DNA of 64,000 nucleotides from Chryseobacterium rhizosphaerae (GTDB lineage: Bacteria; Bacteroidota; Bacteroidia; Flavobacteriales; Weeksellaceae). This document shows, one piece after another, positions 53,415 through 61,896 of this stretch (positions are counted from its first letter, which is position 1; every line of letters begins with the position of its first letter). Both the position numbers and the translations under genes were made by a program. Location of the stretch: positions 1-64,000 of the forward strand of contig NZ_QNUF01000002.1 in NCBI RefSeq assembly GCF_003385455.1, in the 5' to 3' direction. A model generated the notes under the pieces. That model worked only from the letters and a program-made list of their open reading frames with translations, did not search any database and was not told where the DNA came from.

Positions 53415-54533
53415 TTACTCTTCTAATGTAAGATTTTGACTTTTTAGAAACTCTCTTGGAGAACAATTCATATATTTTTTAAAATTCCTGTTAAATGAGG
53501 TCTTAGAATTGAACCCGCTTTCAAAAGCCAGTGATAAAATCGTGTACTTTTGGTTTTCAGGAAGCATGGCTATTCTTTTAAACTCCTCAATCCGCTGTCG
53601 GTTGATATAGTCATAAAAATTTTTATTTTCCAACGAATTAATTGTCTGGGATAATAGGTTGGGATGAACATCCAACAGCTGCGCCACATGATTCAGATTC
53701 AGATCCGGATCTTTATACAGCTTTTCGTACTTCATCTTAGATACCAGTTTTTCATAAATAGCCTGTATAACATTATCTCCCGGAGAGTTTTTCTGATACT
53801 TTGCCACATTATGATCAGCTTCTTTTTCACCGGTAACATCAACGGCAATCGGTAAATCCAAAATACCCACACGACTGATACCGAAATAAGCTGCAACCAG
53901 AATAAACAAAACAACCATGGAAAAAATAAGAATATCATTCCTTATGATCACTGCAATCCATATGAATGCAATCCCAATAATCAGATAATAGGACCAATTC
54001 AGGTTAATTTTTTCAGTATTAGAGTATTGATCGGAAATTTCTTTTTTGTATTTCCTGACTGCCAGAAGACTTAAGCCCACATATAAAATTCCGGATAAAA
54101 TCATTAAAAATTTGATAACATCACTCAACACTTCATATCCCTTACCCTTATTCTGATAAACCGCCATCCTATCCTGTGGAGGCAGCATCAGAAATTGAAG
54201 TAAAATCATATAAATCATCAAAACAGGCACCCAATGCAGTATCCACATCTTTTTACCCGTATTCCTACCCGTCAGGCTCAGAATATACAGATACAACATC
54301 GGACCATGCATGAAAGGAAAAGGAATTTCAAATCCGATGAGATAAGGGAATTTTAAATAACCCCCCGAGCGGAACAACACAAAGAAAACAAGATGTATTC
54401 CTATAATCAGAAACCAAAAGGCCAAAAGAAAATCTACAGTTTTCTTTTTCTGCTTTCCCAATATTAGAAAAGATGAAAAACAGGCAATAACAATTCCTGC
54501 CCAATAAAATATGCCCAGATCGAAATCCTCCAT
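53415..54533 (-). CDS. Membrane-anchored AraC-family transcriptional regulator
   Basis: 372 residues. The first 220 contain seven or so hydrophobic helices (IFYWAGIVIACFSSFLIL, FLLAFWFLIIGIHLVFFVLF, WVPVLMIYMILLQFLML and others). After a linker comes a cytosolic AraC/XylS DNA-binding domain with two helix-turn-helix units: LNHVAQLLDVHPNLLSQTIN and ILSLAFESGFNSKTSFNRNF, ending in MNCSPREFLKS. Such membrane-bound AraC regulators are common in Flavobacteriia, and their signals are mostly unknown. It could control the neighbouring DUF2306 gene or the divergent carbonic anhydrase operon. Confidence 0.87.
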   Translation of the reverse strand: MEDFDLGIFYWAGIVIACFSSFLILGKQKKKTVDFLLAFWFLIIGIHLVFFVLFRSGGYLKFPYLIGFEIPFPFMHGPMLYLYILSLTGRNTGKKMWILHWVPVLMIYMILLQFLMLPPQDRMAVYQNKGKGYEVLSDVIKFLMILSGILYVGLSLLAVRKYKKEISDQYSNTEKINLNWSYYLIIGIAFIWIAVIIRNDILIFSMVVLFILVAAYFGISRVGILDLPIAVDVTGEKEADHNVAKYQKNSPGDNVIQAIYEKLVSKMKYEKLYKDPDLNLNHVAQLLDVHPNLLSQTINSLENKNFYDYINRQRIEEFKRIAMLPENQKYTILSLAFESGFNSKTSFNRNFKKYMNCSPREFLKSQNLTLEE

Positions 54534-54924
54534 TGAAACTATAAGGTTAAAATCAGGACCTTAATTTATTCATTTTTCCACAGTAAATGATTATTTATTT
54601 TGAATATACTGATTCACAGTTCTTATGAACAACAGAAAATTTTAAAAATATTTTAATCTACATTTCTCAAATTCTAATTTATACTTTGTAATTTTATCTT
54701 AGTTATTTAAACGTTTGAATTATAATAGTACCAACACTTACTGTAAGACAAAGTATACCGGTTTATTAGACATGATTTTAAGCATATTTTAATATTAAAC
54801 TTTGTTAAAACTGGTCAATTCTTCTGCAAAAAGTATATTTTTGTACGATTATTGATTTAGTCTATTGATTTTGAAAATAATTTAAACGAAATAAATAATT
54901 ATAAACTTTTAAAAATTTAAAATT
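54534..54924. other. Divergent intergenic region before the carbonic anhydrase operon
   Basis: 391 AT-rich bases without a supportable gene. It must contain promoters for the AraC-type gene (minus) and carbonic anhydrase 1 (plus). The only clear box is TATTTTTG at 54836-54843. No strong hairpin was seen. Confidence 0.65.
54836..54843 (+). promoter_or_regulatory. Putative carbonic anhydrase operon promoter -7 box
   Basis: TATTTTTG matches TAnnTTTG, 81 bases before the first carbonic anhydrase. No TTTG at ideal -33 spacing; a TTTG at 54801-54804 is too far. The leader would be about 75 bases long. Confidence 0.45.
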
Positions 54925-55593
54925 ATGTCACAATCGTACGAAGTTATTTTTGAAAACAACAAAAAATGGGTAGAATCCAAAGTATCAGAAGATCCACACT
55001 TCTTCGAAGAGTTGGCAAAAACTCAGCATCCTGATTATTTGTATATCGGATGTTCAGACAGTAGAGCCACAGCGGAAGAACTGATGGGTGCAAAACCGGG
55101 CGAAGTTTTTGTTCACAGAAATATTGCCAATGTTGTCAACACTTTAGATATGAGCTCCACAGCTGTAATCCAATATGCTGTAGAACATCTTAAAGTAAAA
55201 CACATCATAGTATGTGGACATTACAACTGCGGTGGTGTAAAAGCAGCGATGACTCCTCAGGATTTGGGATTATTAAATCCATGGCTGAGAAACATCCGTG
55301 ATGTTTACAGATTGCATCAAGCTGAACTTGATTCTATTGAAGATGAAGACAAGCGTTATGACAGACTTGTTGAACTTAATGTTCAGGAGCAGTGCATCAA
55401 CGTAGTCAAAATGGCCTGTGTACAGGAAAGATACATCTTAGAAGAGTATCCTGTAGTGCACGGCTGGGTATTTGACCTTAGAACGGGTAAGATCATTGAT
55501 TTGGAGATTGATTTTGAGAAAATCTTAAAAGACATCCAGAAAATCTATAACCTTACGAGTTCAGACTGGGTCATGAGCAGAAAAACAAAGTAG
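54925..55593 (+). CDS. Beta-carbonic anhydrase 1
   Basis: Zinc enzyme interconverting CO2 and bicarbonate in the cytosol. Zinc ligands Cys43, His99 and Cys102 (GCSDSR and CGHYNCGG) with the Asp45-Arg47 dyad give a complete type I beta-class site. VFVHRNIAN at 62-70 is the conserved active-site strand. The 222 residues match the E. coli Can-like group. It begins a four-gene plus-strand unit with a small exported protein, a SulP transporter and a second carbonic anhydrase. Confidence 0.95.
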   Translation: MSQSYEVIFENNKKWVESKVSEDPHFFEELAKTQHPDYLYIGCSDSRATAEELMGAKPGEVFVHRNIANVVNTLDMSSTAVIQYAVEHLKVKHIIVCGHYNCGGVKAAMTPQDLGLLNPWLRNIRDVYRLHQAELDSIEDEDKRYDRLVELNVQEQCINVVKMACVQERYILEEYPVVHGWVFDLRTGKIIDLEIDFEKILKDIQKIYNLTSSDWVMSRKTK

Positions 55594-55614
55594 TTTTTCT
55601 AAAAAGAATGTGAA

Positions 55615-55914
55615 ATGAAGTTCTGGAGTATTATTGTATTAACGTTTTTTCTAAATTTTACAGCGCTGCCAAGCATAGCTGCGGTTGCAGGCTGGGATAT
55701 TTTGAGAACCAATATAATAGTGAACGAAGAAGAACCGCATTCTCACCCATCTTCTTTTATTGTTTATGAAAAAGCTATTCCGAAAACTTTAAATGTATTC
55801 GATTATCTGAAGTTTTCGGAACCTGATTTTCAGGGAATGTCTTTTGTACTGGTAGATGATTCTTTTCATCTATCCCCTTTCCTTAGTATATTTTCTCCTC
55901 CTCCGGAAGCTTAA
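55615..55914 (+). CDS. Small exported protein of unknown function in the carbonic anhydrase operon
   Basis: 99 residues. A hydrophobic N-terminus (about 1-22, ending PSIAAVAG) looks like a signal peptide or anchor. The mature part has EEPHSHPSSF with a His-Ser-His motif, NVFDYLKFSEPDFQG, a second histidine in DDSFHLSPF, and ends FSPPPEA. I recall similar short proteins beside carbonic anhydrase/SulP genes in other flavobacteria but know of no function. It starts 21 bases after carbonic anhydrase 1. The histidines could bind metal at the envelope; that is speculation. Confidence 0.7.
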   Translation: MKFWSIIVLTFFLNFTALPSIAAVAGWDILRTNIIVNEEEPHSHPSSFIVYEKAIPKTLNVFDYLKFSEPDFQGMSFVLVDDSFHLSPFLSIFSPPPEA

Positions 55915-56061
55915 CTCCATAGTTAGATTTTTTTGATACCTATTCTCTATCAACTTTTTGATATTGAATACACACGTACTTTAAAAATTAAAAATTTTTC
56001 AACTTTTATAACAGACTTATTTAAAGACAAATAAGCCGGTTATTTCTCACAGCTTCACATC

Positions 56062-57654
56062 ATGAAAAAGACATCATTAATAGGAGGAATTAAGGAGAAT
56101 ATTCCTTCAGGACTCGTGGTATTTTTAGTGGCACTCCCACTATGTTTAGGAATTGCGTTAGCTTCAGGTGCTCCCCCATTATCCGGTATTATTTCCGGTA
56201 TTGTAGGGGGTCTGGTCGTAGGATTCCTTAGTAATTCAAATATTTCAGTCTCCGGACCTGCTGCAGGTTTAACGGCTATAGTGTTAACAGCCATAACAGA
56301 TCTTGGTGCATTTGAACTCTTCCTTTGCGCAGGAATCATTGCAGGGCTGATTCAATTAATTCTGGGATTTGTAAGGGCTGGAAGTATTTCCAACTATTTC
56401 CCGAATAACGTTATCGAAGGAATGCTTGCCGCCATAGGAATCATTATTATTTTGAAACAGATTCCACATGCCTTAGGATTCGATAAAGATTATGAAGGAC
56501 ATGAATCTATTTTTGACAATGGCTTAAACTTCGGATATTTTACTGAATTATTGGGAGCCATCCAACCCGGAGCTATCATTGTTACTTTAGTTTCTGTTGC
56601 CATTCTTATCGCATGGGATAAAATTCACGTACTGAAAAGGATGAAAATGCTTCCAGGAGCATTGGTTGCAGTAATTGCAAGTATTATTCTAAATCAACTG
56701 TTTAAGATGGCAGGAAGTTCTTTGGCTATTGAAACTCAACATTTGGTTTCTTTACCGGTTCCTCAGTCTTTGGAAGATTTTAAAAACCTGATTGTCACTC
56801 CTGATTTTAATGGTTTTACCAATCCGAAAGTATGGATCGTAGGAGCTACTATTGCTATTGTTGCATCTATTGAAACCTTACTTTGTATTGAAGCATCAGA
56901 TAGATTAGACAGACAGCGAAGAATTACGGATACTAATCTTGAGCTTAAAGCACAGGGAATAGGGAATCTGATCAGTTCATTTATTGGTGGTCTTCCTATG
57001 ACGTCTGTTGTGGTAAGAAGTTCTGCCAATGCAAATGCAGGGGCAACTTCTAAAATATCAGCTATTATCCATGGACTTTTCTTACTAATCTGTGTACTTT
57101 CTATACCTGTCATTCTTAATCTAATTCCATTAGCTACTTTGGCTGCGGTATTAATTTTAGTAGGGTATAAACTGGCAAAACCAGCTACATTTAAACATTT
57201 CTGGCATTTAGGAAAATTCCAGTTTATTCCATTTGTAGCCACTGTTGCAGCTGTTGTAGCAACAGATCTATTAAAAGGAGTAGGAATTGGTCTTGCTATC
57301 TCTATCTTCTATATCCTTCAAGGAAATATGAAAAGAGCTTATTATCTAAGCCGTGAAAAGCTGGATGATGCCGATGGGATCAACATCAAATTAGCTGAGG
57401 AAGTTTCATTTTTAAATAAGGCAGCTATCAAAAAAACACTTAAAAATATTAAACCCAATTCTACGGTAACCATTGATGCAAGAAGTACTTCGTACATTGC
57501 TACTGATGTACTGGAAATGATTCAGGACTTTGCCAATATCCGTGCAAAGGAACAGGATATCATGGTAGAACTTTTGGGCTTCAAAACTTCATACAGAGAT
57601 TATGAAAGAAGTGAAGATTCCCATATTCTGGTTACCCATAAAAGAGCAATGTAG
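56062..57654 (+). CDS. SulP-family inorganic anion (probably bicarbonate) transporter
   Basis: 530 residues with about 12 membrane helices and a C-terminal STAS domain (from about 435: STVTIDARSTSYIATDVLEMIQ-type core). SulP landmarks include GLVVFLVALPLCLGIALASGAPPLSGI and SGPAAGLTAIV. Members carry sulfate, bicarbonate or other anions. Placement between two carbonic anhydrase genes argues for bicarbonate, as with BicA-type carriers. The second carbonic anhydrase follows after 49 bases. Confidence 0.92.
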   Translation: MKKTSLIGGIKENIPSGLVVFLVALPLCLGIALASGAPPLSGIISGIVGGLVVGFLSNSNISVSGPAAGLTAIVLTAITDLGAFELFLCAGIIAGLIQLILGFVRAGSISNYFPNNVIEGMLAAIGIIIILKQIPHALGFDKDYEGHESIFDNGLNFGYFTELLGAIQPGAIIVTLVSVAILIAWDKIHVLKRMKMLPGALVAVIASIILNQLFKMAGSSLAIETQHLVSLPVPQSLEDFKNLIVTPDFNGFTNPKVWIVGATIAIVASIETLLCIEASDRLDRQRRITDTNLELKAQGIGNLISSFIGGLPMTSVVVRSSANANAGATSKISAIIHGLFLLICVLSIPVILNLIPLATLAAVLILVGYKLAKPATFKHFWHLGKFQFIPFVATVAAVVATDLLKGVGIGLAISIFYILQGNMKRAYYLSREKLDDADGINIKLAEEVSFLNKAAIKKTLKNIKPNSTVTIDARSTSYIATDVLEMIQDFANIRAKEQDIMVELLGFKTSYRDYERSEDSHILVTHKRAM

Positions 57655-57703
57655 TCTCATTACTCATCAACTTTTTTAAATTTAAAAAACAATTACATAC
57701 TAT

Positions 57704-58339
57704 ATGAAAGCACATACATACGAAACCCAATCGACGATTACTCCTGAAAAAGCATTAGATTTTTTAAAGGAAGGAAACCAAAGGTTCGTAAACAATCTGA
57801 AAGCTAACAGAGATCTGCTTGAGCAGGTTAATGCTACACGTGAAGGACAATGGCCTTTTGCTGTAGTTTTAAGCTGCATAGACAGCCGTACTTCCGCAGA
57901 GCTTATCTTTGATCAGGGATTAGGAGATGTTTTCAGCATCAGAATTGCAGGTAATTTTGTTAACCAGGATATTCTGGGGTCCATGGAGTTTGGCTGTAAT
58001 GTAGCCGGCTCTAAACTTATCGTAGTATTAGGTCATACTAAATGCGGTGCCTTAAAAGGAGGTCTTGATGCAGCCCAGATTGAAGGTCTGGGAATGGATA
58101 ACCTCAACCATCTTATCAATCATTTTGACCCTATCATTAATCAAATCATTGAGGAAAACGAAGAGCGTTCATCAAAAAACAGCTCACTTTTGGAGAGACT
58201 TAATCAGCAGAATGTAAGAAGTGCGATCGAAGATATCCGTAAGCAAAGTTCAACCCTTCGAAACCTTGAGAATGAGGGTAAGATTAAAATCGTGGGTGCA
58301 AACTATAACGTTGAAACAGGATCTGTAACCTGGTTATAG
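57704..58339 (+). CDS. Beta-carbonic anhydrase 2
   Basis: 211 residues. Cys58, His111 and Cys114 as zinc ligands, with Asp60/Arg62, lie in SCIDSRTS and LGHTKCGALKGG. SIRIAGNFVNQDILGSMEFG is typical of the second beta-CA subgroup found beside SulP transporters. No signal peptide is seen, so it should act in the cytosol at the exit of the transporter. A strong terminator 54 bases downstream closes the operon. Confidence 0.94.
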   Translation: MKAHTYETQSTITPEKALDFLKEGNQRFVNNLKANRDLLEQVNATREGQWPFAVVLSCIDSRTSAELIFDQGLGDVFSIRIAGNFVNQDILGSMEFGCNVAGSKLIVVLGHTKCGALKGGLDAAQIEGLGMDNLNHLINHFDPIINQIIEENEERSSKNSSLLERLNQQNVRSAIEDIRKQSSTLRNLENEGKIKIVGANYNVETGSVTWL

Positions 58340-58393
58340 AAGATTAATATTCTTGTAGAGGTAGGTAGATCTTACCTCACTAGCAACTATAAT

Positions 58394-58422
58394 AAAAGGC
58401 CATCGAGTTTCGATGGCCTTTT
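58394..58422. terminator. Bidirectional terminator between carbonic anhydrase 2 and pth
   Basis: Perfect 13-bp stem AAAAGGCCATCGA (58394-58406) / TCGATGGCCTTTT (58410-58422) with a 3-base loop, and T-rich on both sides. It serves the plus-strand carbonic anhydrase operon and the convergent pth gene. Confidence 0.92.
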
Positions 58423-58452
58423 CATTTTATGTATGCTCCTCAATACAGAACC

Positions 58453-59016
58453 TTATTTCCCGTTGAATGCAGACATGGTATTATTCAATCCTGCAAAAAC
58501 AAAGGAAAGGCTTGCCTTAGAGAACGTTTCAATTCTTTCGGGAAGTTTCTCTGCTTCTTCTCCACTCCACGTACCCAATACATAATCTACCTGACGTCCG
58601 GCAGAAAAATCGGCAGAAATTCCAAAACGGAGTCTTGTGTAGTTTTGCGTCTGTAGTACTTCATTAATATTTTTAAGTCCGTTATGTCCGGCATCAGAAC
58701 CTTTTCCTTTCATCCTCAACGTACCGAAAGGAAGCGCAAGGTCATCCGTTATAATCAGGACATTCTCTAGAGGGATATTTTCTTTCTGCATCCAGTATCT
58801 TACAGCGTTTCCTGAAAGATTCATATAAGTATCCGGTTTCAGTACAAAAACCTTACGCCCTTTGTGCTTACCTTCAGCCATCCACCCAAAATTGGCCGTG
58901 TTGAAAGAAACATCAAGTGTCTCAGCAATCTTTTCGGCTACTTTAAATCCTATATTATGACGTGTATTTTCGTACTCTGAGCCTTTATTTCCCAGCCCAA
59001 CTATTAAATATTTCAT
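58453..59016 (-). CDS. pth: Peptidyl-tRNA hydrolase
   Basis: Releases tRNA from peptidyl-tRNAs that drop off ribosomes, an essential recycling step in the cytosol. It has 187 residues. The signature GLGNKGSEYENTRHNIGF contains the catalytic His20, and the conserved TDDLALPFG and GHNGLK segments are present. A -7 box lies 14 bases upstream. It appears to be a single-gene unit. Confidence 0.97.
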   Translation of the reverse strand: MKYLIVGLGNKGSEYENTRHNIGFKVAEKIAETLDVSFNTANFGWMAEGKHKGRKVFVLKPDTYMNLSGNAVRYWMQKENIPLENVLIITDDLALPFGTLRMKGKGSDAGHNGLKNINEVLQTQNYTRLRFGISADFSAGRQVDYVLGTWSGEEAEKLPERIETFSKASLSFVFAGLNNTMSAFNGK

Positions 59017-59029
59017 CAGAAATTTTTTG

Positions 59030-59037
59030 CAAAATTA
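59030..59037 (-). promoter_or_regulatory. Putative pth promoter -7 box
   Basis: TAATTTTG on the minus strand, 13 bases before the pth ATG; matches TAnnTTTG. The -33 region overlaps the neighbouring terminator and has no TTTG. Confidence 0.4.
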
Positions 59038-59053
59038 AGAGATAAAAAATAAT

Positions 59054-59080
59054 AAACTCAACCTTTGGAAGGTTGAGTTT
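59054..59080 (-). terminator. Terminator of the first lipoprotein gene
   Basis: Perfect 12-bp stem AAACTCAACCTT (59054-59065) / AAGGTTGAGTTT (59069-59080), 3-base loop. It lies 20 bases past the stop at 59101. Confidence 0.87.
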
Positions 59081-59100
59081 ATATATTATTAAAAATAATG

Positions 59101-60033
59101 TTATTGCGGTTTGTAAATATAGTTTACTCCATATCCTTTTGTCATATAAGTCTGTGGATCATAAACGTAATTTGTACTCTTTACAATCGGGTTAGGGATA
59201 GGTGGAGTAAGATCTGTAAACGACCATCTCTTAGGATTGTTCGGAGACAATATAAGACTTTCTTTATCATTAAGATCTGTATTTAAAAGTCTTGAAATCT
59301 TGTATGCCAATGGTAATAATGTGAACGGACTGATCTCATTATCATAAGCATAATATTCATAGCTATATTTTGTAGTAACAGCTCCCATTACTCCTCCGGC
59401 CATAGGACCGTAATGTCTTATTACTTTGGAAACATTGTCTCCAGAATAGGTATAAGCTGTTTTTGAGAAGTTATCATAAGCAAATGGCGTTCCTGTTATA
59501 TCCGGACCTGTTCTCATAATGATAGAATCCAGTTTTGCAGTCGCTGCACTATACTTCACGCCATAAAGCGATTTTGTTTTTCTGAGAAGTGTCTGTGGTC
59601 CCGGAGTAGTAGCCGGTGGAACAGGTGGAGGTCTTCTGAATATAGAACGGTTTTCAGAAATCATTTCCAATCTTCCGGTATTTCCATAAGTAAGCAGTCT
59701 GGTAAAAGAAACACTATCCTTATCCAGTTTTCCGTTTCCGTCAAGATCCAGGAATCCGTTAAAGACAATCTGGCTGATCTTATCTCCACTATACATTACA
59801 TTAGTGATGGATGCACTATCTGTGATTACTGTATTCACAAGAAGTCCACCATAATGATATTCTGCTAATGTATCTTTATCTGTAATTTCTTTATATAATG
59901 CTCGGGGACCGTTTAACCCTCCTGTATTATTCAGATCTATTAGTGGATTTCCTTCTTCATCCACTAAATTTTTGCAGGAATACACTGAAGAAAATCCTGC
60001 TATTAATAAAATAAAATAGAAAAGTTGTTTCAT
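59101..60033 (-). CDS. Lipoprotein of unknown function with a calcium-loop-like motif
   Basis: 310 residues. Signal peptide with lipobox VYSC, lipidated Cys20. The body is rich in short beta-strand repeats of the kind TKYSYEYYAYDNE and YVYDPQ. DLDGNGKLDKDS at about 96-107 matches the D-x-D-x-[DN]-G-x-[IL]-x-x-[DE]-like calcium-binding loop of EF-hand/dockerin type. The C-terminal ILSPNNPKRW and YPxxY-type blocks are shared with the next lipoprotein gene. I do not recognise a named family. Confidence 0.7.
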   Translation of the reverse strand: MKQLFYFILLIAGFSSVYSCKNLVDEEGNPLIDLNNTGGLNGPRALYKEITDKDTLAEYHYGGLLVNTVITDSASITNVMYSGDKISQIVFNGFLDLDGNGKLDKDSVSFTRLLTYGNTGRLEMISENRSIFRRPPPVPPATTPGPQTLLRKTKSLYGVKYSAATAKLDSIIMRTGPDITGTPFAYDNFSKTAYTYSGDNVSKVIRHYGPMAGGVMGAVTTKYSYEYYAYDNEISPFTLLPLAYKISRLLNTDLNDKESLILSPNNPKRWSFTDLTPPIPNPIVKSTNYVYDPQTYMTKGYGVNYIYKPQ

Positions 60034-60058
60034 TTCCTGGTAATTGATTATTTTTTGA

Positions 60059-60066
60059 CAAATATA
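60059..60066 (-). promoter_or_regulatory. Putative promoter -7 box of the 59101 lipoprotein
   Basis: TATATTTG on the minus strand, exact match to TAnnTTTG, 25 bases before the ATG at 60033. No clear -33. Confidence 0.45.
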
Positions 60067-60130
60067 ATTTTTTTTTGCATAAAAATTATATTATTATTTA
60101 TATTCCAATAAGATTAATAATTGAATTCTT

Positions 60131-60988
60131 TTACAAATTTTTATAACTATAGGTCAGTTTTTGATTTTTCTCAATCACCGGATATCCCTGATCATAGGTA
60201 TAACTTTGTATCGTATTAACTCCAGGAGCCGGCGCTGGCATCTGAATATACGTTGACGTAGGGTTGTTTGGAGACATTCTGTAGAAATTGATCGGATTCA
60301 TCAGACCTCTCATGATAAAAAACACTTTTGGAAGTGTAGAGAAAGGGCTTTTCTGAGAATCGTAATTTTGAAAACTATAGACCGTTTGAACAGCTGTAGT
60401 CATGTCGGGAACACCATTGATATTCAGGATTCCTTTAGAACTCGTCACCTTAAAAATATTATCTCCGGCATATACAAAAACGTTTTCTACGAATACATTG
60501 TAGGCAGATATCCCCCCTGCTTTTCTTTTTTCAAGAATCTTGGTAAGTTTTCCTGCTACATCATATGTAAAAGCATAATCACTGATGTATGATGTTCCGG
60601 CCAATGAACCTGTTGCCACACATGAAGCATTATAAATCTGTCCATTAATATCCGGAGTTACATTAAACTCATAAGACAAACTTCCTGGAGTCTGGCTTGC
60701 AAAATTAATTTTAGTGATTTTTTTATTGGTATTGTAGGTTAACGTACTTGTATAATTGGCGTTAGAATTATCATCTTTAAAAACAGCTTGATTTAAAACT
60801 CCGGCCGCTGTAATATATTCTTCCTGAGAAACATTATCCATACTGATCTTTTCCAGGATTTTTTTAGGGACAGCTCCTTCATCAGGATTTGGGATTGATT
60901 CTGTAGGGTCAGATGTTGTATTGCATGATGCTAATACTCCTAAAAGGGCAACTCCTGTAAATATTTTAAGAAAGTAATTTTTTATCAT
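60131..60988 (-). CDS. Lipoprotein of unknown function (paralogue of the neighbour)
   Basis: 285 residues. Lipobox LASC with lipidated Cys22, then a Pro/Asp-rich linker. The body has the strand pattern seen in the neighbouring lipoprotein (TSTLTYNTNKKITKINF, YAFTYDVAGKLTKIL, TYSFQNYDSQKSPFSTLP), and the late YRMSPNNPTSTYI and YTYDQGYPVIEKNQKLTYSY. The FSTLP / FTLLP and SPNNP blocks align it with the gene at 59101, so the two are old tandem duplicates, each with its own promoter. The aspartate-rich loop of the neighbour is missing. It resembles repeat proteins of the YD/Rhs-like beta-strand style, but the family is unknown to me. Confidence 0.68.
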   Translation of the reverse strand: MIKNYFLKIFTGVALLGVLASCNTTSDPTESIPNPDEGAVPKKILEKISMDNVSQEEYITAAGVLNQAVFKDDNSNANYTSTLTYNTNKKITKINFASQTPGSLSYEFNVTPDINGQIYNASCVATGSLAGTSYISDYAFTYDVAGKLTKILEKRKAGGISAYNVFVENVFVYAGDNIFKVTSSKGILNINGVPDMTTAVQTVYSFQNYDSQKSPFSTLPKVFFIMRGLMNPINFYRMSPNNPTSTYIQMPAPAPGVNTIQSYTYDQGYPVIEKNQKLTYSYKNL

Positions 60989-61011
60989 AGAAAAATTAGT
61001 TTTAATAACGC

Positions 61012-61019
61012 CAAATATA
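61012..61019 (-). promoter_or_regulatory. Putative promoter -7 box of the 60131 lipoprotein
   Basis: TATATTTG on the minus strand, 23 bases before the ATG at 60988; no clear -33 element. Confidence 0.45.
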
Positions 61020-61089
61020 ATTCAATTTTCGATAACAGCATACACTCTATTCGAACAAATTCACAATAAATGGACTTAAAAACAAAAAA

Positions 61090-61116
61090 AATCTAAAAAC
61101 ATAACGTTTTTAGATT
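61090..61116 (-). terminator. Terminator of the three-gene secreted-protein array
   Basis: AATCTAAAAAC (61090-61100) pairs with GTTTTTAGATT (61106-61116), a stem of 11 bp with a 5-base loop, followed on the minus strand by TTTTTTTGTTT. Confidence 0.82.
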
Positions 61117-61141
61117 CTTAATTATTATATTTTCATGAAAA

Positions 61142-61888
61142 TTAATAAGGCTGTAGTACCGACGTTGTCAAAACGGACTGTGCCATATCATTATTCAGTA
61201 CTGCAGTATCCACGGCTCTTCCTATTCCCAGTACCGGTATTGGTGTACCACTTAGCGTACGTTTAATACAGGCCACTTTTACCACATATTTGTTTTTGGG
61301 AGTAAGATTAGAAAGAGTGGCATTCAGATTAAAAATTTTATAAGCTCCTGCGCCTCCCAGCAATACATCTGTTCTTACAGCTCTCAGTCTGTCATCTACA
61401 AAAATCCCACACGCAAAACTTGCCGAGCCTTTTGCTGTTTTCTGAACAGTAGTTTGAAATGAGAATGTTACTTTATTGTTTCCATTGGTTACGGAGAAAT
61501 TATCTAATGCCGTTGGCAGTACGGTCCAATCTCCGGCTAAAGGATCACCTTCGTTATAAGGAACAGCTGACCCGCTGGAGCTAAAAGAAACCCCTGTCTG
61601 ATCTGCTACGGTATTGATAGAAAACACAGACATACTTCCCTGCCCATCAGCAATTTTAATGGCTTTCCAGTCATTGGTTGCCATCGTTGAGTTGTTATGA
61701 AAGATATCTCCACTCGTTCCTGCAGAACCTTTTAAAAGATCCGTACCTCCTGTTCTTAATTCTTTTCTGACATTTAAATCTCCATTCACATCAAGTTTAT
61801 TTGTAGGATTTGGTGTATCGATGCCCACTTGTGCATTCATCCATACAGCCGCCAGTAAAAGAGATTTTATAAAAAATATTTTTTTCAT
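61142..61888 (-). CDS. Secreted protein with LDVNG start motif (array member 3)
   Basis: 248 residues. A signal peptide ends at about residue 19 (MNAQ). The mature protein begins VGIDTPNPTNKLDVNGDLNVRKEL, a motif found at the start of many Bacteroidota surface proteins that resemble phage tail-fibre or adhesin stalks. A C-terminal beta-rich domain includes ACGIFVDDRLRAVR, shared with the two neighbours. Function unknown; surface attachment is a reasonable guess. It starts 8 bases after array member 2, so all three are one operon. Confidence 0.72.
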   Translation of the reverse strand: MKKIFFIKSLLLAAVWMNAQVGIDTPNPTNKLDVNGDLNVRKELRTGGTDLLKGSAGTSGDIFHNNSTMATNDWKAIKIADGQGSMSVFSINTVADQTGVSFSSSGSAVPYNEGDPLAGDWTVLPTALDNFSVTNGNNKVTFSFQTTVQKTAKGSASFACGIFVDDRLRAVRTDVLLGGAGAYKIFNLNATLSNLTPKNKYVVKVACIKRTLSGTPIPVLGIGRAVDTAVLNNDMAQSVLTTSVLQPY

Positions 61889-61896
61889 GATTTGAT

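Noticed and set aside
56055..57242. Minus-strand open frames inside the SulP gene (56055-56339 and 56763-57242)
   Set aside because: Antisense shadows of a strongly conserved transporter gene; no start context or domain-like sequence.
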